Below are positions 1-11,502 of a DNA stretch of 64,000 nucleotides, in pieces. The notes below the pieces were generated by a model. The model saw only the letters and a program-made list of their open reading frames with translations, was not told the DNA's origin and searched no databases. Origin of the DNA: Edolisoma coerulescens (lineage: Eukaryota; Chordata; Aves; Passeriformes; Campephagidae); assembly GCA_013397115.1 (NCBI GenBank), contig VWZW01004120.1, forward strand, positions 413,189-477,188. The letters are read 5' to 3'. Numbering within the stretch: position 1 is the first letter of the stretch; each line of letters opens with the position of its first letter. Both the position numbers and the translations under genes were made by a program.

Positions 1-1268
1 ATTTCAGCTAAACATTGTAGATTGTGCAGCTCTGAACAGAAGTTTTTCTGATTTGTTCTTCCTTTCACACACCCATTCTATTGCAGGAATGGTTCCTATT
101 TTGAAAAGGTACTATGACTTCCTTTTGCAAGGTTTGTAGAAGAAACTTCCCTGAGGTTTTACCACTGGCTGATGTCAGGAGGCCTGCAGTGCATCGCAGC
201 TCCTTCCCTGGCACACGGAGGATGTTCTGAGCAGCCCCTCTGTGGCTGGGCTGGACTCTGGTGGCTTTTCTGAGGAGTTTTCCTTACTGTCCCTACAGTC
301 ACTCTGCTCCCACTGTTTCTAAAATAAAGGTGCCTTTGTGGGAGCAGATTATGGAGTTTGCTTGGCCCTTTCTGTGAGGGTTCCTCATGGCTGAGGGAGG
401 AGGAGGAAGCTTCAGTGGGGAGAGCCCTGGGCCTGGGGGCTGTGCTGTGCCCTGGAGCAGCCACATCCAGGACACAGATTCAGCTGGTCCGGGCCTTTGG
501 TCTTGAATAAAAGACATTAAAGCATAGATTGCAGCTCAGATTTGATAATGCATGTGTGGGCTCACAGTGCATTTCCAAAATGGCCTTAATACTATTCCTT
601 AGGTATTATTTGATAGTATTCAGTATTATTGGAACACTCACTGTTGCCGTAAAATTAAAATACTGAAATATAGAAAACATCTAGTTTCCTTTGGACACCA
701 CTGTAGTTTTCCAGAATACAACTGAGTCTCTTCAGGTAACATGCAGATGCCCTTGAGTCTGTGTTTGTGCGTTAGGTTTTATATTTCTAGGGCTGGATGC
801 CTGCAACAGAAATGCAGAGTAATAGGAACTAAAGTTATTGTTTGTAAGAAAAAGTGGCTGTTTCAGGTTGGTGTTTTCTGTGTACATTTACATTTTCACT
901 GTGTTTTCTTCCACAATAGGTACAAATTGCAGGGTATAGGCTGTGTTGCTAAACCACATTTATGTTTTCTGTTGCCAGCTATCCTATAGTGAAATGTTCA
1001 AGAATATGCATTTGTACATACTATAGCTCTTGCAGATAATTGTGATTATTTATAATTACTCCAGATCCCACTTGATTTAGCTTCCTGTAAGTTTTGATGG
1101 AGGAGAGTTGTGGTGTTGGAAAGGGCAACAAGGCTTAACTTGCATTCAGTTCTTGTGTAGTATAAAAATAAAAAAAAAAGCCGAGATTTCTAGTTAGTTG
1201 TAGATTAATTATGGTTTAAAAAGAACTAGTTCCTTTGTTGTACCCTAAGAGTCTCTGTCTTTAAATAG
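1..1268 (+). other. DYNC1LI2: DYNC1LI2 intron (5' part outside the window)
   Basis: No peptide of the expected preceding exon (the region ahead of the first visible Phe) occurs here, so the whole stretch is intron. It contains scattered A/T-rich sequence, a poly-A-like run near 1168-1180 and a GC-richer patch at about 170-480. I see no repeats or genes. Confidence 0.85.
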
Positions 1269-1435
1269 TTATAAAGGAGTTCCAGGAGTATGTAGAACCT
1301 GAAGAAGGCTACCAAGGATCACCACAGAGGAGAGGCCCTTCGTCTGGCCAGGAGGATGAACACGTTTCCCTGCCCCTTGGAGACAACGTGCTGACCCACA
1401 ACCTGGGCATTCCTGTGCTGGTGGTGTGCACAAAG
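1269..1435 (+). CDS. DYNC1LI2: DYNC1LI2 coding exon (first visible)
   Basis: The exon follows a short intron end with acceptor TAG at 1266-1268 and ends at donor GTGAGG. It opens with the last two bases of a split Phe codon and adds 55 residues. These include an acidic linker, a Ser-Pro site in GSPQRRGP, and the DNVLTHNLGIPVLVVCTK strand of the Ras-like fold. The Thr-Lys corresponds to the guanine-specificity region of small GTPases, a role inferred from the family. Confidence 0.96.
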
Positions 1436-4400
1436 GTGAGGCTCTGTCTTTTTGCTGCTATGCAAGGCTTTCATTGCTTCCCTTGTAGGAGGGATGCTGT
1501 CTGCAGACATGCAAAATGAGTTCTGGATTAACAGTGAAGGGATTTGCTTTACAAGTGAGCTTCTGCCATCAACATCAATTTTTACTTTTATGGAATACTA
1601 ATAGCTTTGTCAATTATCTGTGAATTACTTTAGCGTTTGGTTTATTGGTGCTGTTTTAGAACCAGAGACTCAAAGTAAACGTGATGGCAGTGTGTAAGAT
1701 TAAAGTAGGTGTTTTAAGATGTGCTGGGATTAAATGCCTGGGTTTCTCTGGTTTGTTTTCCTGTCTCTCCCAGTGTGATGCAGTGAGTGTCCTGGAGAAG
1801 GAGCACGACTACAGGGAAGAACACTTTGACTTCATTCAGTCACACATCCGCAGATTCTGCTTACAGTGTATCCTTTTCTGTGCTGAGGAGATTGCCTCTA
1901 ATCTGGAAGCAGGAAGAGATGTTTTCATGTTGAATTGCACATAAAGTTAATCAAAGAAATTACACTCCAAGATTGCTTGGTATTTAGTTATTTGTGTAGC
2001 ATTTGTTTTTTTGAAAACGTTGACAAATGGATAGAACCTTTTCTAGTTTTTAAATTGTGCATGGGATTTGGAGCTTTTGTTCCTTTACAAAGGACTGGTC
2101 TTACATTTTGTGAAGTGTTCTTTCTTGCTTTTTCCCTCAGAATTTGCAGTTCCCATATAAGCCTGAGATCTCATCTGTGTATTAAGTTTTTGGCTTTTTC
2201 CAAGTTAAGTAGGATGCAATTTCCATGTAAGCCTGGGAAGATGGATAAGTTTTGTGTATGTCAACGAAAAGTGCCATGAGTCTTGTCATGTTATATCCCC
2301 TCCTCTCCCTGAATGCTAAATTCTCTAGTTTTGTCTTGAACTACTGCTCAAAGCTAAGTCTAGTAGACATAAATCTGTTAACTCCTGTTTTGAAATTCTT
2401 ATTATAATTTAGAAGCTATGTCTTATATCATTTTCCTTAAATAGAAACTCAGATGGGGCTGCCTTGATTTATACATCAGTTAAGGAGGAGAAGAACCTTG
2501 ACCTGTTGTATAAGTACATTGTACATAAAACCTACGGTTTCCAGTTTACCACGCCTGCCTTAGTGGTAGAGAAGGATGCAGTTTTTATGTAAGCCACTTG
2601 GACAAGCAGCGTGGTGTCACACTGGTTTTTATTAAGCACTGCACTGCATGTAATGCCTATATAAAAATGAATGGTTTGTTGTTCAAAAGCTTAGCATGCA
2701 AGTCTTGTGGAATCCCAAATTTAAAAACCAATTTAGTGCATATTACTTGACTCAGACTATACCATTCCAGTTTTTGTATCCTTGGAATTTAGCTGAGAAC
2801 TGGGACTGGCCTGTAAGAAAATTACTTTATTTAAGTAGAGGACAGTATATAAATGATCTCTGGAGAAGTGAGGCAAAGCTTTCTTCCTTTTTACAGACCT
2901 GCTGGTTGGGACAATGAGAAGAAAATTGCCATTTTACATGAAAACTTCACAACAGTAAAACCAGAAGATGCATATGAGGACTTCATTGTAAAACCTCCTG
3001 TAAGAAAGGTAAAAAGAGATTATTTCTTCCTGTACCCCAGCAAATAAGTGGAGTTTGCTGGAATGGCTGCTAAGGACTATTAATACTGAAGAACTCCAAA
3101 TATAAACGTAACTTTATTTTTATCTAAATATGTGAAACATCAGGCTTTTATTTATTAGTTATTTAAAATACTGCAAGCAAACCCAGAAACCATTCCCCTT
3201 ATTGAATGAAAGGCAGTCCAGAAATAGCTGTTTTACATTTTGCCACTTTTGCATGTATGGGGCAGAAACACACCCAGAAAACAGAGAATTCTCTTGTAGG
3301 ACATTTACATTTGTACTCACACAGCATTGAGGTTACCATGCAAAGGCAAAGCAAGGTCATCTCGGGTCTTTGAAGAGATGCTGATGAGATCAATATCCAA
3401 ACTTTAAAAGATGAATGTGGCTACTTACCAAGTGCTCATCTTTTAGGACAGTGTTCACAGGCTGGCATCACTGTTAGTCTGCTCCAATTGTTTTTTATTT
3501 TACAGTTTTTTTAAATGACAATATCTTTAATGTTACTATTATTTTAAATGTGAAAGAACAGTTTAAAAAAATGAACAATGGTCTTAAAGATTTACCTCTC
3601 TCTCTCTTCTGTTTTGATCAACAAAACATAAAACCCAGTAATTTCAATTTTTACTTATAACAACAAAATGTTTTGTTCAACAGTTAGTCCACGATAAAGA
3701 GCTGGCAGCAGAAGATGAGCAAGTATTTCTTATGAAGCAGCAGGTAAGCATGGAAGAATGAAAATAAGTCTTTACTGTGTAAGATTTGACTTTAATTTCT
3801 CCCTTGTTATTGCCTTTAGTTTTTCATTCCTCATTTAAATCACCAGGTATCTGTTTTTCAGCTTTGCAAATTCAGATGTAATTGTGACGTAAGAGTTTAC
3901 TCTAAAAATACAAGTAGGAAATATGGTCACTTATCTTAGCAAGTTGAAGGGAAGATATGCTGAGAACAGAAAGAATTTACATGTCAAAGGAGAAGAGGAA
4001 GAAGAGACTTCGGATTTCACCACAAAGTTGTATTGAGCTGTGAAATATAAATACCTCTGAAACCTAACATTGGAGCATTGCCATTTTCTTACAGCCAGAG
4101 GCTTGAAAGACTTCAATGTGTCAAATTTGGCTGTGCAGTAACTTGTTATTTTCTTTATTACTCTATAGTTTAAAAAATATAACAATACTTCCCAATACAG
4201 GGAATTATGAATGTCCTGGAGGTTACAGACAGGGGTGCCTGTGGTGCTGCCTTTGAGTTCTGGGCTGGCTGTGTGAGACAAAGGCCCAAAGCTTATTTAC
4301 TCCTTGCAGCTCAGTCCTCTGGAGGCAGAGTTGGGAAGTATAGAAATATCAAAGAGGAATCCCGTAAATATCAGGAAAAAGATCAAATAAATTAATGGTT

Positions 4401-7400
4401 ACTCAACTTCACTGTATTTTATTCCTCTTTTTTCTTTGAAATATATTTAATATGCTTAATATGTTGTTTTTGCAGTCATTCCTTGCCAAACAGCCAGCAA
4501 CGCCTACAAGAGCATCAGTAAGTACATCCAAGGAAAAGAGTAGGAGGTGTTTTGTTTCCTTCAAGGGAAAAGGGAGTGATTCTAACCTGCAGAGGTCCAT
4601 TTTTTGTATTTTAATGTAACCTACATAATCTCTCCACACTGCAGAAAGTAAATAAATAGTGAGGCAATATTTTAAAATGTTGCTTATAAATTCACTGTGG
4701 AAACATCTGATTATTGAACAGAAAATTTCCTGCAGTGATTCAGCCTTTCCTGTAGTAGAGGCACATCCCCAAAATAACTGATGTTTTGGGTGCTTGTTTG
4801 TTTTCTTTCTCCAGTGTGCATCACTACAGTGCCAACAGAAAGGCTGGAAAAGTAATATGTATGTGGTGTTAAACTTGCTTTATGTAACTAATCCTTTGAA
4901 GTTCTTCTCTGATTTGTGTGATTTGGACTTTTTTTAAGGAATCTCCTGCAAGAGGCCCTGCAGGATCCCCAAGAACTCAAGGCAGAGCTGGTCCCGCCAA
5001 TGTACCCAGTGCCTCACCAATCACATCAGTTAAGAAACCAGATCCAAATATTAAAAGTATGAATGAGCATTTTACTGTTCTATCATGTGTTATTTCCCTT
5101 AAAGTGAATCCTCTTGTGTAGAAAGATGAAGGGAGTTATTCACTAATAGTATAGTTAACTTTAATAACAGAAATGAATTTATGACATAATTTAGGATTGA
5201 TTCTTTTCTGGTCATTTATATGACTTGAAATAGAATTCTCTTACTACCAAGCAGTCAGACAGAGGTCAAATACATTCTAATTTCCTTAAGTTGCCTCAAT
5301 ACATTTATTATGCATCAGCTGGATTGTTAGGGTGGAGACTGCTCTAAACTACAAACAGTTTTATACTTCATGTCACTTATTCTGGAATCTACAGCAAACT
5401 CAGTTCTACTAAACCCTCTCTGGAATGTCATTTACTGTAGTAGATGGAGTAACTTGGAAAAGAGACCTTTCCCTGAGAGGCAGCTCCATGGTATTGAGGG
5501 GTTTCTTTGCCCTCTGGGCATTAAGAAGGTCTGCAGGGCCAGTGTGGTTTTTCGTAGTGCACTGTAGGGCCATGCCTCACTTCCAGGGGGTAAAATGCCC
5601 TTCTGGATCCTGTCCTGTTCCTGAATTGCCAAGTTTTGATTTGTTAAAAGCAGTGTGGCATGAAAGGCTGCACTGGAACATCTGTGCAGGTTGTTAATGG
5701 ACTTATCAGTCTTTGAATTTCATCTCCATACTTAATAATCTTGCTCTTGGCTTCTACATTTATTAAAAACTTGAAAGCATACAGATATTTTGATTGAAAT
5801 ATCATGACATCCCCCATCATTCCAGAAAAGCAGGAATGTGCTTTCTGCCTGTGCCAAGGTATGCAGAAGACTGGGGTCTTCAAACTGAGCAAGGACAGAC
5901 TTTCTCAGAGCTGGGGTTTATTTCCTTGATTAGCAAGAGATTTGTATGTATGTGAAAATAAGTTATAATTTACCAGCTCTTAAGTGTTCTGTGTGATCTG
6001 TATTTGTTTTTTTATTTAGATAATGCTGCAAGTGAAGGTGTCTTGGCTAGTTTCTTTAATAGTCTCTTGAGCAAAAAGACTGGCTCTCCTGGAAGTCCTG
6101 GTGCTGGAGGAGTGCAAAGCACAGCCAAGAAATCAGGTATTGGACTTGTTATTGCACTTGCTTTTAATATTTTATGTGGCACCTTGGTCCATGGGTGTGT
6201 CTCTTACACTGGTCAGTAAAGTGGCAGACCTTGACAGATGCCGGTGCCAAAATGTGCAGTGTTTAAAACAAGAACTGAACTACTGCAACTTCACAACTCC
6301 AGGGCTTCTGTTAAGCCTGATGTGACTTAATTCTTTGAGTGAAGTTGCATTGCTGGGATTTCAGTGACATTTGAGTCTGGATCCTATGCTGGAAGTGCTG
6401 ATTTCTTTTTCAGCTTCAGAATTCCTTCCTTTCTTGACCCTTCGCTGTGGCGAAGGGGATGCAGTTTTTTGGGTTTGGACTGGAGTTAGCAGTGAAACTA
6501 CTGAAATCTCCCCAGAGTTCAAGCTGAAATGAATTACTGCTTGTGACAGCTTGAAGTTGTTCACTCGTTAATTATTTAGTATTTTATTGTGATCCAGCAC
6601 AGCTGATAGCACCGACAGATGGGTGCATTCTCTGTGTGTGCCTGTGACTGCACTGTGTGAGATCCTTGCTGATAAATAATGCAGCAATTCAGGTGAAAAT
6701 GAAAGAAACCTGTCAGAGTGCTTGGTACCTACCCAGACCTTGGTGGTGTAAAATGCATTGTCCACCTGATAGACTAAATTTACTGCTTTGATTCTTTGAC
6801 TGTTTCTGCTCAATACTGGCATTCCCATCACACCGAATGTTCAGGAGCTTTCCTTCCAGAATTCTTTCTCTATTAAATTTTTGATAGATACACTACTTCT
6901 GATCCCAAGCTTGTGCAATCTTGTAGACTTTATGGTGATGCCAAACCCAGAGTTCCTCATGCTGAGAGGGGAGTATAAGGCCCAGACATTCTGAACTGGA
7001 AATAAAAAATATCTGCTGCCAGCCACACTGATGGTTCTGTAAGAGAACCAAGGCAGTTGGAGTGTGGGTATTTTTTAATTTTTTTTTTAATTGGGAAGGT
7101 TTATATATTACATTCTGTGCTCTGAAAGCTTAAAAATGTCTAGAATTGAACTTGCAGCAAGTCAGGTGTGGTTTTTTTGTGTGTTTGTTTCAGTGTGATG
7201 AATCCTCTAATTTTTTCTTTATTAGATTTATTTATTATGAAGATAAAATAATACAAAAGGGGTTTTGTATTATATATTATTTACATAATATTATTGTATC
7301 CATGTTATAAAAATACTGAACTAATTCTTTCATAATCCTGTGTGCCCTCTTAAGTTAAACTCTGAAAGGTGTCCCCTGCTTCATCAAATGCAGCCTCGTG

Positions 7401-10400
7401 TTTTACTCACCACAAGGTCAAAATAACTTTTTATAGAAATAGAACTAGAAATATTTTTAGGTATTATTTCATCCATGCTTTTTATCTGAAGCAAAGTCAG
7501 TTAGGGAGCACCTGGCTAGTGATTAAAAAGCAAACAAACTCAGAAATAAAAGCTGTAATGTCACCTCTCCAGGAAGCTTATTCCAGCACCTAATTTCTCA
7601 GTTATTTTGTTCTCTTGTCCAGTGTTCCCGAATGCCTTGGTCTTGGTCTTGTTTGGGTGGTGTTGGAGGTCAGCATAGCCCCTTTGTGTTTGCAGCAGTG
7701 TTTGGGTTTGAAAGCTGTTCCCTCTGCCTGTGACTTTTGTGTGGTCCACCAGATTTGTGTGCAGGACGTGTTGTTCTGGCTGTGACAGTTCTGTTCCCCT
7801 GGGACTCTGCTCTGGGACCTGTTTGCTTTGGGCTCAGGAGCAACTGGGGGGGGCAGCCCAGGGCTTGCCTGCCCTGAGAATGGGTGACCTGATCTGTGCT
7901 ACAGATGTGTTCTGTTCACAGCTCTCAGGGGGACACAGGGTTGTTTTCATCTGTGTGACACTGAGCAGGACTTTTTATAACAATTCAGCCAGTTTAATAC
8001 ATTTTCTGCTTCCTGGTAGGAGGGTTTCTACTCTGTATCAAATGACCTCAGTGTCTCAAAAGGTTGTGTGTTTGCTTTATCATTGTTATCCATTCTGTCA
8101 TCATGTACCACTTGGGTAATTTATGTAAATGACTTTTTCCCTCCAATCCTATCTTTCAAAATCCTTTGTTGTCCCTTCAGGCACACTCACCTACATATCC
8201 GCTATCTTCAACAGCTGAACAGGGTAGATTGCTGAATAAAAGTACTGACCAGTGCTATGGGTAACTAATGGGTAATTTTATGAATTAAAATCCATTTTCT
8301 TTGAAATATCAAGGCTTTTTTTTTTTTTAAGCTTATTTCTGTGAAGGTTATGTGAGATGTGATACCGACCACTTCTCCTTCTCCACAGGACCTGTTATCC
8401 TTTCATAGAAATGTGGGTGGCCTGGCAGAACGTGTCGGGAACAGACCCTGTTGGTTGTTGTGCTGGTAGGCTGTTCTAAGCACCTAAAACATAACTGCAA
8501 TTTCTGGAAAAACTACTAAACTAGTCTGTAATGGGCTTTACTCTTTCCTCTTTCAGTCTTCTAGAACACTCTGTGCCTTCCAGGACTTTTCAAAGATAAC
8601 AAGTGGCGCTTTTTTTTCCCTTGTGTCAGCATTAACTTCTAATTGGAATGGATCCTTTCTCTCATGAAACATGTAGAGACAACAATCATAACTTCTTCTT
8701 CCTTAACTTCTTGATTTTGTTAGACTAAATTAGACAAGTTCTCTTCTAGTCTCCTGCTAGAGGCTGAGCTGTGTTTTCCTCACTAGTTTCTTCATTAGTT
8801 CCCATCATTGGCATATTCTTGTCTTGAACACAAGTCATCAGAATATTGTATCAGCACTGCAGATCTATCTCATCGTAGTGCCTGCTGCAGCAGTTCTCTT
8901 TCTTGGGTGGAAGTGCTTCTCCTGAATGATCTCAAGTTGGCTTTTCTTGGCTGCTTCAAGCTGGCAGCTCCCATTCCTTTCCTGACTTTGGGAACAGAAC
9001 AGTAGGCTTTCACTCACAGGAGAAGGTGCCTGTTCTTGTCACCTGCTGTGCTCACACCTTAGATGAAGCAGTGTAAGATTAAACTGTCCTGAGAAGGTAA
9101 GAGCTCCTCATGCTGCTGTCTGAAAAGCTCTTGTTGAGTTTGTGAGGTACCTGATGCTGGTGAGAACAGATGAGATGACCTGTTCCTGTGTGGAAGAGTT
9201 GAGCAGAACATCTTGGAGAAAGCCTTATTTCCAGCAGCACCCTCTGTGCAAGTAAATGTGCTAAAATTATCTTTGTAGGCATTTCAAATGTCTGAACTGT
9301 TTAAAGAGCCCAATGTTTTCAGAAGGTTGATGACAAAAATATTTAGCTTTAAAGAGACCATCTGTTTCTCTCATAGCTATGAATAGCCTGAGGTTGAAAC
9401 GTTGAGATTCTGTCCCAGGATGAGAGAGACATTGTGGATCTCAACAATACTGGCCAGCCTAATTGATGGAGTGGCTTCTACTGTGACAATTCTTACCTGA
9501 AAGAAATCTCTCCTCCAGGCAGATGCTGCAGTGTCATGTCCATTTTTCCTGCTGTGCACTTCCTCTTGTTTGCCTTTGTTTCTGGACTCTCTTTGATGTC
9601 TAGACCAGGATATTTCAAAGAACTTCAATTGGTTATTTCTGTGGTAGGTTATTTTTCTTCATGTGAACTTCTGTAGTCACAAAGTTATTTCATTTATATT
9701 CACAAGAAGATTCTTGCAAATTCTAAGGCTGCCTTCCCTCTCTATTCCTTTATTCTCTTTATCCTTTATGAGGATAAAGAACTCAGGTTCCCTGCTCTCA
9801 CTGATCTAGCAAGAGGAATTAATCGTACAGAATTGGGGGCATGTAACTGTACAGAACACATCTCACTGAATGAGGCCATCACTCTGTGACAAATTTGTAG
9901 GGAAACTGAAAGCAAGGGTCACTCTCATTCATAATTGAGGAGAAACTTATTTTCTTAAAAACAGCTCCTTGAATTTCTTCTCCTTTGGAAGGTGCTCCCC
10001 CATGGCTGTGGTAAAGGGGAGGGTGTTCCTCTGCATTGGGAGTGTTTTTCCTGTCCACATGAGGTATTTGCAGGACACTGTTTGGGGTTATTTTGGAGGC
10101 CTAAGGAGCCAGTTCATCCAGCATAAAAAACAAAGTCACAGTTTTTATTTAGATCTGCTCTTGTTTAAGCAAGGATTTTGTGTGGCCTGTATTGTTTTAG
10201 GGTTTATGCTTTTTCAGCTCCTAGGTGCCATTAGTCTACATGTGAAGTGTTTTGTATTTTAAGTTCTGTTACAGTACATTTGTTAATGTACTAATTCCTA
10301 AATTTTGCTTAAATACTCCTACTTTGAGTAGATGCTGTTTAGAATGCTGGGGCTTATGACTAGTGCTTAGGTCTAAAACCTTCCTAGTGATTAAAGGTAA

Positions 10401-11502
10401 CCTTTTAACTTGGTTATGTCTTTGTACTTTGGAAAAAACCACTTAAATCTCTAACAGTCAAATCTTGCCTTCTTAATGTTTTCAGCATGTACCCTGGAAA
10501 AAATCCACCTAATATTTCACACACATTTGAGCTGGAAAACAGATGCTTGTTAAATTCTTTGGCTATGTAAGGAAGCTGTACATGGTTATATAATGTACTT
10601 TTTGTCTAAAAATATAGCTTTTTAATCTTAAATGCTTGTATGCTCCGTGCATTAGGATATATTGTTCCAATTTTGGTGATGAATTTGTCCGTGGGTTTAT
10701 AATTTTCAGAATCACTGAAGTAAGCTGAGGGTTCAGTTAGGGAATTGTTAAAAAGTTTTGAATCTGATATAAAAACGTAAGATATGCCTTTCCATGAAAT
10801 ACTTCAGTGTGTCTGGTTCCAATTGAAGAAGTCCTTTGAAATGACTGCTTGGAGATATTACATGAATATGCAATTCCTGTCCCCTTTTTAAGGGAAACAT
10901 TGGCTGCAGATATGAGACTTCTCCCTGTTAGTTGTTTCATATTCAAATGCAGTGAGTACAAGTGTGACCAAACAAATGGGATTTTTTTTTTTAGCAGGTG
11001 TCCTGCATACCTTGTGTTTAAAAGTTGGGTTTAAATAGTCCTTGCTATCAATGCTAATAACAGAATTGTGTGTGGTTGATTTTTACAGAAAATTCTAAAT
11101 ATGGTTATTTTAAAATGTTAGTTGCCATAAATATATCACTGGTGGTGTTGTGCTTTTTGCTGCTGTATCGTTCAGCATTTCATCTCTTTAAAGTGGATCA
11201 AACCTGAGTCTTTAGCAGATTTTACACAGACAATACCCTGCATTGTGCCAGGCTCTGTGGTCTTGGGGAGGTGGCAAAATAATGAGAAATAAGTAATATA
11301 TTGTCATATAAAGGCGATTTTTTTGAACAGTTGTGCTCGTTGCTTAAAATATATATCATTGAAATTTGATTGCTTTGTGTCCTTTTTCTTTCCAGGACAA
11401 AAGACAGTTTTGGCAAACGCTCAGGAGGAGCTGGACAGGATCACTCGCAAGCCTGACCCCATGGTAACAACAAACTCTCCTCCAACAGAGAACGAGGCTT
11501 GA
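1269..11502 (+). CDS. DYNC1LI2: Cytoplasmic dynein 1 light intermediate chain 2, 3' part (nine exons)
   Basis: Subunit of the cytoplasmic dynein-1 motor. It binds the dynein heavy chain through a Ras-like domain and cargo adaptors through its C-terminal region. Coding exons are 1269-1435, 1774-1867, 2453-2588, 2897-3008, 3684-3743, 4476-4517, 4939-5056, 6020-6136 and 11396-11502. They join in frame to 317 residues plus stop. The human protein is about 492 residues, so the first third, including the P-loop, lies upstream; with the usual 13 exons these would be 5-13. Visible motifs include DNVLTHNLGIPVLVVCTK (Ras-like domain), KPEDAYEDFIVKPPVRK, and GVLASFFNSLLSKK (adaptor-binding helix). LIC2 rather than LIC1 is indicated by the NNAASEGVLAS segment, the short C-terminus ending ENEA, and CMTM4 as neighbour. 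Two in-frame stops (TGA TAG) end the frame. Identity rests on remembered human sequence. Confidence 0.97.
1774..1867 (+). CDS. DYNC1LI2: DYNC1LI2 coding exon ending at a U12-type donor
   Basis: Acceptor CCCAG precedes a 94-base exon coding 31 residues (CDAVSVLEKEHDYREE, then HFDFIQSHIRRFCLQ) plus the first base of a Tyr codon. The donor reads GTATCCTTTT. This is poor for the major spliceosome but matches the U12-type consensus. Confidence 0.95.
1868..2452 (+). promoter_or_regulatory. DYNC1LI2: U12-type (minor spliceosome) intron signals
   Basis: The donor at 1868 reads GTATCCTTT, a match to the U12-type 5' splice site consensus. TTCCTTAAA at 2433-2441 matches the U12 branch-site consensus TTCCTTRAY except for its last base. 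The presumed branch A (2440) lies 12 bases before the end of the intron. No pyrimidine tract lies between the branch site and the AG, as expected for U12 introns. Confidence 0.85.
2453..2588 (+). CDS. DYNC1LI2: DYNC1LI2 coding exon
   Basis: The exon starts after CTCAG and completes the split Tyr codon. It encodes the segment YGAALIYTSVKEEKN, LDLLYKYIVHKTYGF and TPALVVEKDAVF, the end of the Ras-like domain. The donor GTAAGC follows the first two bases of an Ile codon. Confidence 0.96.
2897..3008 (+). CDS. DYNC1LI2: DYNC1LI2 coding exon
   Basis: A strong pyrimidine tract and TTTACAG acceptor precede an exon that completes the Ile codon. It encodes PAGWDNEKKIAILHENF and TTVKPEDAYEDFIVKPPVRK, highly characteristic of LIC2. 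The donor is GTAAAA. Confidence 0.97.
3684..3743 (+). CDS. DYNC1LI2: DYNC1LI2 coding exon
   Basis: A 60-base, phase-0 exon between acceptor AACAG and donor GTAAGC. It encodes 20 residues, starting LVHDKELAAEDEQ and ending VFLMKQQ, with an acidic centre typical of the region after the Ras-like domain. Confidence 0.96.
4476..4517 (+). CDS. DYNC1LI2: DYNC1LI2 coding exon (42 bases)
   Basis: A very small phase-0 exon between TTTTTGCAG and GTAAGT. It encodes SFLAKQPATPTRAS, the start of the Pro/Ser-rich linker. The second residue is Phe where I recall Leu in human. Confidence 0.94.
4939..5056 (+). CDS. DYNC1LI2: DYNC1LI2 coding exon, Pro/Ser-rich linker
   Basis: Acceptor TTTTTTTAAG precedes a 118-base exon coding 39 residues, from ESPARGPAGSPRTQGR through PNIK. 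This is a flexible, basic Ser/Pro-rich linker with several Ser-Pro sites that could be phosphorylated. The donor GTATGA is weak. The last base starts a split Asn codon. Confidence 0.95.
6020..6136 (+). CDS. DYNC1LI2: DYNC1LI2 coding exon with the adaptor-binding helix
   Basis: Acceptor TTATTTAG precedes an exon encoding NNAASEGVLASFF, NSLLSKKTGSPGSPG and AGGVQSTAKKS. In light intermediate chains the amphipathic helix GVLASFFNSLLSKK (here 6037-6078) binds activating adaptors of the BICD, Hook and Spindly type. The paired Phe and paired Leu residues that contact adaptors are intact. The donor is GTATTG. Confidence 0.97.
6137..11395 (+). other. DYNC1LI2: DYNC1LI2 last intron (5.3 kb)
   Basis: The largest intron of the visible part separates the adaptor-helix exon from the terminal exon. 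It holds an 11-bp-stem hairpin at 7248-7273, a T run near 8313-8326 and mixed A/T-rich sequence. Open frames here are short and look like chance. I see no convincing repeat family. Confidence 0.85.
11396..11502 (+). CDS. DYNC1LI2: DYNC1LI2 terminal coding exon
   Basis: After a 5.3-kb intron with acceptor CTTTCCAG, the exon completes a split Gly codon. It encodes QKTVLANAQEELDRITRKP and a short tail ending TENEA. The QEELDRITRKP stretch is the second conserved C-terminal helix of the light intermediate chains. The stop is TGA at 11500-11502, followed at once by an in-frame TAG. Confidence 0.96.

Larger units (their letters stand above)
1436..6019 (+). other. DYNC1LI2: DYNC1LI2 short introns between visible exons 1 and 8
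   Basis: Seven short introns: 1436-1773, 1868-2452 (U12-type), 2589-2896, 3009-3683, 3744-4475, 4518-4938 and 5057-6019. All but one have ordinary major-spliceosome GT-AG ends, though the donors GTAAAA and GTATGA are weak. I see no gene, repeat family or RNA gene inside them. Confidence 0.9.

Noticed and set aside
1..1268. Search for the preceding DYNC1LI2 exon inside the window start
   Set aside because: No frame gives the expected Ras-like domain peptide or P-loop, so these exons lie upstream of the window.
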